Both the position numbers and the translations under genes were made by a program. Positions 14,460 through 19,933 of a DNA stretch of 19,933 nucleotides are shown one piece after another. The notes beneath the pieces were generated by a model that saw only the letters and a list, made by a program, of their open reading frames with translations, did not search any database and was not told the DNA's origin. Numbering within the stretch: the stretch's first letter is position 1; the number at the start of each line of letters is the position of its first letter. Origin of the DNA: CADEED01 sp046733635 (GTDB lineage Bacteria; Pseudomonadota; Gammaproteobacteria; Steroidobacterales; Steroidobacteraceae); contig JBKPPO010000032.1 of NCBI GenBank assembly GCA_046733635.1, positions 1 to 19,933 on the forward strand. The letters run 5' to 3'.

Positions 14460-17290
14460 TCGGCGGCCGCCGTCGGGGCTGGTGGCTGATCGCACTCGCC
14501 GTCTTCGCGCTCGTCGCGGGACTGCGAGTGGTCGGCGCGCTTCAGCCGCTCGACGACGCGTATGGCGACCTGCGCGCGAAGGCTGCGCTGCATGAAGTGC
14601 GCTCGGACATCGTCATCGTGGGCATCGATGCGGCGAGCATCGCGTCGCTCGATCAATGGCCCTGGCCGCGCCGACACCATGCCGCGCTGATCGAGCAACT
14701 TGCGCGCGCGTCCCCGCGTTCCGTGTTCCTCGACATCGACTTCAGCTCACTGTCGAATCCTCTCGACGACGCCATGCTCGAGTCCGCGCTCGCGAGGCCG
14801 CGCGACTTCCCGATCACGTTGCCGCTCTTCTTCCAGAACACCACGGGCGCCGACTCCTCGGAGTCGATCAGCGAACCGCGCCTTCGCTTCGCGAAGAGCA
14901 CCGATGTCGCGGTCGTGAACACGAAGCAGTCGAGCGACGGCCGGACTCGAACCTGGCGCACTTCCTGGACGCTGCGCGGGCAACGCGCGCCCAGTGTCAT
15001 CGATCCGCAGCGCCGCCTCGCAGACGACCTGGACGTGCCCATCGATTTCTCGATCTCGCCGTCTTCGTTCGTCTTCGTCTCCTATGTGGACGTGCTCGAA
15101 GGCCGCGTGCCTCGGGAGACCTTCGCCGACAAACGCGTATTCGTCGGGGCAACGGCGATCGAGTTGGGTGACATGCTCGCCGTGCCGCTGCACGGCGCCT
15201 TGCCCGGTGTCGTCGTGCAGGCGTTGGCGGCCGAGACCGTTCACCGTGGCGCCCCGCGCGCGCCCGGCCTCTGGTGGTCCTTGGGATCGCTGGCAGTCTT
15301 CTGCGTGGTGAGCGCGATGCTGTATTCCTCGCGCTGGAATCGGAATCTCGGCATCGCGCTGCTTTCGCTCGCCGCGATCGCGGGCGTTTCCTGGTACGCG
15401 TTCCACTCGGCGCGCTGGATGCTCGAAGTCGCCGCGCCCGCTTTGGCCGTGGTGCTGCTGTTCGTGATCGGCACGGTGCGTTCGCTCGAGAGGCAGACCT
15501 GGCGCACCTTGACGTATGCCATGGGCATGCGCCGCCGCGACGCGTTGCTGAAGAGCATCGTGCACTCGTCGACCGACTGCATCGTCTGCGTGGACGAGGA
15601 GGGCGTCATCAAGACCGCCAACCCCGCCGCCGCAAAGCTCTTCGAGTGCCCGGTGTACGAGCTCGTCGATCAACGCATCTCGAAATACATCACGCTGCTG
15701 GCCGGAGACGCGCCCGAGGCGCGGCTCGGCGCGCTGCATGGCGAGATCCGGGAGTGCGACGCGCGCACCGCGCGGGGCGAGGTCTTCCCGGTGGAGATCT
15801 CCGTGAGCCGCGTGCGGCTCGCCGAGAAGATGTACACCGCCATCGTGCGTGACATCCGCGAGCGTCGCGCGCAACAGCGTCGTCTGCAGCACCAGGCCAC
15901 CCATGATTCGCTGACGGGTCTGCCCAATCGCGCGGCGCTCATGACGCAACTCGACTCCGCGCTCGGCCATGCGGGGGCAGGTTCGCTGGCCGTTCTCATG
16001 CTGGACCTCTCGCGATTCAAGGAGGTGAACGACACGCTGGGCCACAACGTCGGCGATCGCGTGTTGTGCGAAGTCGCGCAGCGTTTCGCGCAAACGCTGG
16101 CGGGCCACGGCGGGAATTCCTTCATCGCGCGGATCGGCGGCGACGAGTTCACCGTGGTGCTGGACCAGCCCGAGTCGCCGGAGGCCATCGCGGATTTCTC
16201 GCAACGGATCGCCGACAGCCTGCGCAAGCCCATCGACGTGGCCGGCATTTCCATCGAAGTCGGCGTGAGCATCGGCATTGCGCGATTCCCGCAGGATGCG
16301 GGCGATGCCCAGTCCCTGCTGCGCCACGCGGACGTCGCGATGTACGTGGCCAAGCGCCGAGGAGCGCCGTTCGAGTACTACGACGCCGCGCACGATCAGA
16401 ACTCCGTACGCAAGCTCGCCATCGGCGGCGAGCTGCGCTCCGCCATCATCGGCCAGCAGCTCGAAATGCACTACCAGCCGCAGGTCAACCTGCGCAGCGG
16501 ACTCGTCGAGAGTTGCGAGGCGCTGGTGCGCTGGCGGCATCCCACTCGCGGCATGATCAGTCCCGACGAGTTCATCGCCATCGCCGAGTCGACGGACCTG
16601 ATCCGGCCGCTCACCGAGTGGACCTTGAGTAGCGCGCTCTCGCAGGTGCGCGCATGGCGCGACCGCGGCGTCCATTTGCGCGTAGCCGTGAATCTTTCGG
16701 CACGCCTGCTGCAGGACACGGAGTTCCCGGCGAAGCTGCGCGAGCTGCTCGACGCTTCCGGCGTCGCGGCCGCGTCGCTCGAACTCGAGATCACGGAGAG
16801 CGCGATGATGATGGATCCCGCACGCGCGCAACGCGTCGTGCAGGCCATCGACAAGCTCGGCGTGTACATCTCCATCGACGATTTCGGTACCGGATATTCG
16901 TCACTGGGTTACCTCCGCGATCTGCCCGTACACGCGCTGAAGCTCGACAAGTCCTTCGTCATGGGCATGCGGGCGAACAGCGAAGACCGGGTGATCGTGG
17001 AATCCACGGTGAAGATGGCGCACGCCCTCAAGCTCGAGGTGGTCGCCGAAGGCGTGGAAACGGAATGGGATGCGCGCTTCCTCGCGGCCGCCGGCTACGA
17101 CTATGCGCAGGGATACCGCTATTCGCGCGCACTGCCTTCCGAGGCGTTCATGGCCTGGGTGGTGGAGTTCAACGCCACCGCGCTCCTGACTACTCCGTCA
17201 CTGGAACTCGGGCACCCAGCCGAATCCGAGCTGAAAGCCGATGTCGGGAGTGTTGTTCAGGTTCTGAAGATTCTCGGTGACCGCGAATGA
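14456..17290 (+). CDS. CHASE2-PAS-GGDEF-EAL cyclic-di-GMP signalling protein
   Basis: The 944-residue inner-membrane protein has a TM helix (10-28) and a periplasmic CHASE2 domain (about 30-265, LDDAYGDLR, IVIVGIDAASI, VFLDIDFSS). Three TM helices (271-290, 297-316, 322-341), a PAS domain (about 362-472), GGDEF (about 475-640) and EAL (about 655-900) follow. The cyclase motif GGDEF (561-565) is intact. The phosphodiesterase residues look intact too: EALVRW (688-693), NLSAR, ELEITES, IDDFGTGYSS, KLDKSF and EGVE. The RxxD inhibitory site before GGDEF is absent. It can therefore make or degrade c-di-GMP; net direction is unknown. The ATG overlaps the FecR-domain gene stop, so CHASE2 probably senses that protein or the same signal. 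The last 30 codons (915-944) lie beyond EAL and overlap the convergent gene. Confidence 0.95.
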   Translation: MIGGRRRGWWLIALAVFALVAGLRVVGALQPLDDAYGDLRAKAALHEVRSDIVIVGIDAASIASLDQWPWPRRHHAALIEQLARASPRSVFLDIDFSSLSNPLDDAMLESALARPRDFPITLPLFFQNTTGADSSESISEPRLRFAKSTDVAVVNTKQSSDGRTRTWRTSWTLRGQRAPSVIDPQRRLADDLDVPIDFSISPSSFVFVSYVDVLEGRVPRETFADKRVFVGATAIELGDMLAVPLHGALPGVVVQALAAETVHRGAPRAPGLWWSLGSLAVFCVVSAMLYSSRWNRNLGIALLSLAAIAGVSWYAFHSARWMLEVAAPALAVVLLFVIGTVRSLERQTWRTLTYAMGMRRRDALLKSIVHSSTDCIVCVDEEGVIKTANPAAAKLFECPVYELVDQRISKYITLLAGDAPEARLGALHGEIRECDARTARGEVFPVEISVSRVRLAEKMYTAIVRDIRERRAQQRRLQHQATHDSLTGLPNRAALMTQLDSALGHAGAGSLAVLMLDLSRFKEVNDTLGHNVGDRVLCEVAQRFAQTLAGHGGNSFIARIGGDEFTVVLDQPESPEAIADFSQRIADSLRKPIDVAGISIEVGVSIGIARFPQDAGDAQSLLRHADVAMYVAKRRGAPFEYYDAAHDQNSVRKLAIGGELRSAIIGQQLEMHYQPQVNLRSGLVESCEALVRWRHPTRGMISPDEFIAIAESTDLIRPLTEWTLSSALSQVRAWRDRGVHLRVAVNLSARLLQDTEFPAKLRELLDASGVAAASLELEITESAMMMDPARAQRVVQAIDKLGVYISIDDFGTGYSSLGYLRDLPVHALKLDKSFVMGMRANSEDRVIVESTVKMAHALKLEVVAEGVETEWDARFLAAAGYDYAQGYRYSRALPSEAFMAWVVEFNATALLTTPSLELGHPAESELKADVGSVVQVLKILGDRE

Positions 17291-18319
17291 CACGATGGCG
17301 TTGTCGAAACGGTGCCGCACTCCAAGGCTGAGCTGGTACTTGTCCTTCAACAGCTCGTCCAGATCCGTCTGCTCCCGCTTGTACACGCTCTTGCTGGCAT
17401 AGGCCTGGAGGTTGACGTTGGTGCGCGCCGTGAACTGGCATTCCCAGCCAACGACTATGGTCGGCACGATCTGCGAATCCTGCGGCGAGGGCGCGTCCTG
17501 TCCCGCGTAGTAAACCGCCGCCAGGTCCACGTGTACGGCGTTGCGCGCGCCCAGCCGGCGTAGTGAGGCCTGGAAGCCGTAGTCGCTCTTGCCCGTGGAG
17601 AGCAGCGGCCGCTCGCCATCGAGCGCGACCTTGCTGGCGACTTCCATGGACATGTTCCAGCCCTTGGGTAGTTTGATGCCGGAGTAACGCAGGCCGATCG
17701 TCGGATCCAGGAAGCCTTGCGACTGCGGCGGATCGAGCAGCACCGTCTGGGTGTTCTTCAGATCGTAGATCAGGTTGGTTCCGTTGCGGTCCAGCGCGTG
17801 GCGGCCGAACGTGCTGAATCCGAACGCTTCGTGGAATTCCTCGATGCCCGAGTCCATGAACCCGCCGTGATACGACACCGCGGTGGCGATGGCGTACACG
17901 CTCCACTGACTGGAGAACTTGTAGTGCACGGCCACGTCCAGCGTCGCGGACTCGAGGTCCAGCAGGTAGTTCTCGCCGGGCAGGTCGCGGATGGTTTGAA
18001 CGAAGTCCGCATCGACGGCACGTCGTTGCCCCGTGGCTTCCAGGCCCTTGAGGTAGGTCTCCACGTTCCTGCTGAGCGCCCAGGTGTTCTGGTAGCCGAG
18101 TTCCGCCTCGAACGCGAAGCTCCCGGGCTCGATGCTGATGGCGTGCGCGGGGCGCATGTCGAGCCGCAGGAACCCGAACGGGGTGAGGTCGCGCGATCGG
18201 AGCATGCCGTAGAACCGGCCGGATTCGGCGTGACTGATTCCCGTGGCTCCGAACAGCATCACGGCGATCACCGCGCAGGACCCCCTCCTCTTGCTGAAAA
18301 ATTCCCGAGCGGCTCGCAT
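17198..18319 (-). CDS. DUF3187-like outer-membrane beta-barrel protein
   Basis: The 373-residue protein has a signal peptide (1-31, SHA|ES). The mature sequence is made of alternating amphipathic strands, with features I associate with DUF3187: RDLTPFGFLRLDMRPAHA, FEAELGYQNTWALS, IRDLPGENYLLDLE and LDPTIGLRYSGIKLP. It ends in LGFGWVPEFQ, a beta-strand-like terminus. It is probably an outer-membrane barrel of unknown function. ATG 18317-18319 is chosen because AGGGTG lies 9 bases upstream and the signal peptide then starts cleanly; ATGs at 18328 and 18382 are alternatives. Its last 93 bp overlap the 3' end of the convergent c-di-GMP gene. The family name is from memory of its motifs; the barrel prediction is firmer. 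Confidence 0.75.
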   Translation of the reverse strand: MRAAREFFSKRRGSCAVIAVMLFGATGISHAESGRFYGMLRSRDLTPFGFLRLDMRPAHAISIEPGSFAFEAELGYQNTWALSRNVETYLKGLEATGQRRAVDADFVQTIRDLPGENYLLDLESATLDVAVHYKFSSQWSVYAIATAVSYHGGFMDSGIEEFHEAFGFSTFGRHALDRNGTNLIYDLKNTQTVLLDPPQSQGFLDPTIGLRYSGIKLPKGWNMSMEVASKVALDGERPLLSTGKSDYGFQASLRRLGARNAVHVDLAAVYYAGQDAPSPQDSQIVPTIVVGWECQFTARTNVNLQAYASKSVYKREQTDLDELLKDKYQLSLGVRHRFDNAIVSFAVTENLQNLNNTPDIGFQLGFGWVPEFQ

Positions 18320-18610
18320 TGTTCTCATCACCCTGGTTGCCGAAACGGGCGTCATCCTCGGTGACGTCACGGCTTGCCGCAATCACCCGAAGGAGTCCCT
18401 CCCCCCGCGCTGGTCCGGGCAAAGACCATGCACCAGGGAATGGCGTCTCTTCGGTGCAACACCTCCCGCATATTGGCGCTTTGTCAGCATTTTCCCGGTA
18501 GCGCTGTCACCACAAAGAACTTCCCTTTTCCATTACCTGGGCGTACATATGCCAGCACTTCGTCGCAGGGAGGGGGAGCGGCGATCCAACCATCTAGGGA
18601 AGGTCTACGA
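18320..18610. other. Intergenic region upstream of the DUF3187-like gene and the second TonB-dependent receptor
   Basis: This 291-bp divergent region must hold both promoters. TGCACC (18429-18434) and GGTGCA (18453-18458) form an inverted repeat with an 18-nt spacer, possibly an operator. A weak TTCCCT (18521-18526) / TACATA (18544-18549) pair at 17 bp points toward the receptor. Purine-rich GGGAAGG lies just before the ATG at 18611. No coding region was supported. Confidence 0.4.
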
Positions 18611-19933
18611 ATGAAAAAGCAATCCTTGCGTCCTTTGCGGCCCGTTCTCGGGACAACGCTCGCGATCCTCGCGGCGCCCGCATACACCCAACAGACGGAA
18701 GACGAAACGCAAACCGTCGTCGTCACCGGCACCCGCATCTCGCGACCGTCGGACTTCGGCGCGGCTTCGCCCGTCGACACCATCGATCGCACCAGCATCG
18801 AGAAGGCCGGTTACGCCAACCTGCAGCAGCTCATGGAGAAGCTGCCTTCGAACGGCAACGGCGCGTTCTCCACACGCGGCAACAACCAGGACTCCACGGC
18901 GAACGGCGCCGCGTCCATCTCACTCCGCGGCCTCGGCGCCGACGCCACGCTGGTGCTGGTCAACGGCCGCCGCGTCGCGATCAGCGCGTTCGCCGAAAGC
19001 ATCACCACCAACTTCGTCGACATCAACGCGATTCCCGTAGCCGCTATCGAGCGCGTCGAAGTGCTCAAGGACGGCGCCTCGGCACTGTACGGCTCTGATG
19101 CCGTCGCCGGCGTGATCAACATCATCACGCGCAAGGACTACGAAGGACTCGAACTCGCGGCCCAGTACGGCAACACCACCGAGAGCGGCTACGACGAGCA
19201 GAACTTCTCGGCGGTCTGGGGTTTCGGTGACGAAGACAGCAACGTCACCTTCATCCTCGACTACTTCAAGAACAGCACGCTCGCGAACATAGAGCGCGGC
19301 ACGCTGGGCAGCGCCAACCAGACGGCGCGCGGCGGCGAGGACTTCCGCTCCTCGCGCGGCTATCCCGGCCGCTTCGTGGTCGACGGCACCATCCTGCGCG
19401 ACCCGGCCTGTCCTCCGGGCAGTACCGCCGGCCAGACCTGCGTGTACGACTTCGGCATCTGGAACCTGCTGATCCCGGAAGCCGAGCGCAGCGGTCTGCT
19501 CATGACGGCGCACCAGGACTTCGGCTCCGGCGCGCAGTTGTTCGTCGAGCTAGCCGCGCAACACAACAACTCCATCGCGCAAGGCGCTCCGACGCCTCTC
19601 GATGAAGGCGCGGGTATGACGGTGCCGATCACGCATCCGAACGAGCCCTACAACGCGACCACCTCCATCGCGATCAGCCGCTATCGCACCGTCGACGCCG
19701 GCGCGCGCCAGTGGGACATCGAGACCGACAACCTGCGAGGTGTCGTCGGCTTGCGCGGCAAGTTCAGCGAGTGGGACTGGGAAGTCGCCGTGCAACGCGC
19801 GCGAAGCGAATCCGAACAGACCGGCGACCGCACTCAGGGCTGGGTGCGCACGGACTTTCTGCAGCAGCAGATCAACCTCGGCGCGTACAACCCGTTCGGC
19901 GCCACGCAGAATCCGCAGAGCGTGATCGACCAG
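18611..19933 (+). CDS. TonB-dependent outer-membrane receptor, 3' end beyond the window
   Basis: An open frame of 441 codons runs from ATG 18611 to the right edge without a stop. It has a signal peptide (about 1-27) and a TonB-box region TQTVVVTGTRI (33-43). The full plug domain follows: LQQLMEKLPS, ISLRGLGADATLVLVNGRR, and SALYGSDAVAGVINIITRKDYEG. Then comes the first part of the barrel. It is the VTGTRI class common in Xanthomonadales and differs clearly from the receptor at 7008. The ligand is unknown, and no enzyme or regulator next to it in the window gives a hint. GGGAAGG about 7 bases before the ATG supports the start. It is divergent from the DUF3187-like gene. Confidence 0.93.
   Translation, partial: MKKQSLRPLRPVLGTTLAILAAPAYTQQTEDETQTVVVTGTRISRPSDFGAASPVDTIDRTSIEKAGYANLQQLMEKLPSNGNGAFSTRGNNQDSTANGAASISLRGLGADATLVLVNGRRVAISAFAESITTNFVDINAIPVAAIERVEVLKDGASALYGSDAVAGVINIITRKDYEGLELAAQYGNTTESGYDEQNFSAVWGFGDEDSNVTFILDYFKNSTLANIERGTLGSANQTARGGEDFRSSRGYPGRFVVDGTILRDPACPPGSTAGQTCVYDFGIWNLLIPEAERSGLLMTAHQDFGSGAQLFVELAAQHNNSIAQGAPTPLDEGAGMTVPITHPNEPYNATTSIAISRYRTVDAGARQWDIETDNLRGVVGLRGKFSEWDWEVAVQRARSESEQTGDRTQGWVRTDFLQQQINLGAYNPFGATQNPQSVIDQ

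Noticed and set aside
13296..14698. Long minus-strand open frames opposite the FecR-repeat gene (399 and 390 codons)
   Set aside because: They are created by the repeat composition of the sense gene. The products are low-complexity, and the sense gene has signal peptide, FecR domain, binding site and coupled downstream gene.
14747..16831. 694-codon minus-strand open frame opposite the c-di-GMP gene
   Set aside because: It is His/Arg/Ala/Glu-rich without domains, and the sense strand carries intact PAS, GGDEF and EAL motifs.
17190..18422. 410-codon minus-strand frame overlapping the DUF3187-like gene in another frame
   Set aside because: Its composition is Arg/Gly/His-rich. The alternative frame has a signal peptide, binding site and barrel-like strands.

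Overview
The window is about 20 kb of high-GC DNA that looks like the chromosome of an aerobic gammaproteobacterium. YggX points to beta/gammaproteobacteria. The Xanthomonas/Caulobacter-type TonB-dependent receptors, the DUF3187-like protein and the many exported or outer-membrane proteins suggest the Xanthomonadales/Steroidobacteraceae neighbourhood. That placement is inference from gene content only. No insertion sequence, CRISPR array, rRNA or replication origin was seen.

The left edge is a true contig end. Positions 14-46 are the Illumina Nextera Read-1 transposase adapter, and positions 1-13 fit the tail of the P5 primer plus a 10-nt index. Genomic DNA starts at about 47, inside a 5'-truncated yggX. 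A minus-strand operon follows: SRPBCC-domain protein, MerR-type regulator, pirin. It ends at a terminator at 283-310. A tRNA-Phe(GAA) gene has its own sigma70-type promoter and a short hairpin repeat behind it. Next come an orphan sulfate-binding protein (minus), a SemiSWEET transporter (plus) and a small exported coiled-coil/BamE-like protein (minus).

The middle (4.5-10 kb) is a carbohydrate locus. A secreted PL11 rhamnogalacturonan lyase with a C-terminal CBM35-like module is divergent from a 989-residue TonB-dependent receptor. This fits cleavage of pectic RG-I at the surface with TonB-driven uptake of the fragments. A bidirectional terminator separates the receptor from an exported alpha/beta hydrolase.

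The right part (11-17.3 kb) holds the most unusual set. A TpsB/Omp85-like two-POTRA outer-membrane protein is divergent from an exported FecR-domain protein. That protein has a stretch of roughly 290 residues without any basic, aromatic or cysteine residue, built of V-D/N-A-G repeats. It overlaps by ATGA a CHASE2-PAS-GGDEF-EAL cyclic-di-GMP enzyme. A speculative model is an envelope protein whose state is read by the periplasmic CHASE2 domain and converted to c-di-GMP, with the TpsB-like pore handling its surface exposure. The 3' end of the c-di-GMP gene overlaps a convergent DUF3187-like outer-membrane gene by 93 bp. A second TonB-dependent receptor starts at 18611 and runs off the right edge.
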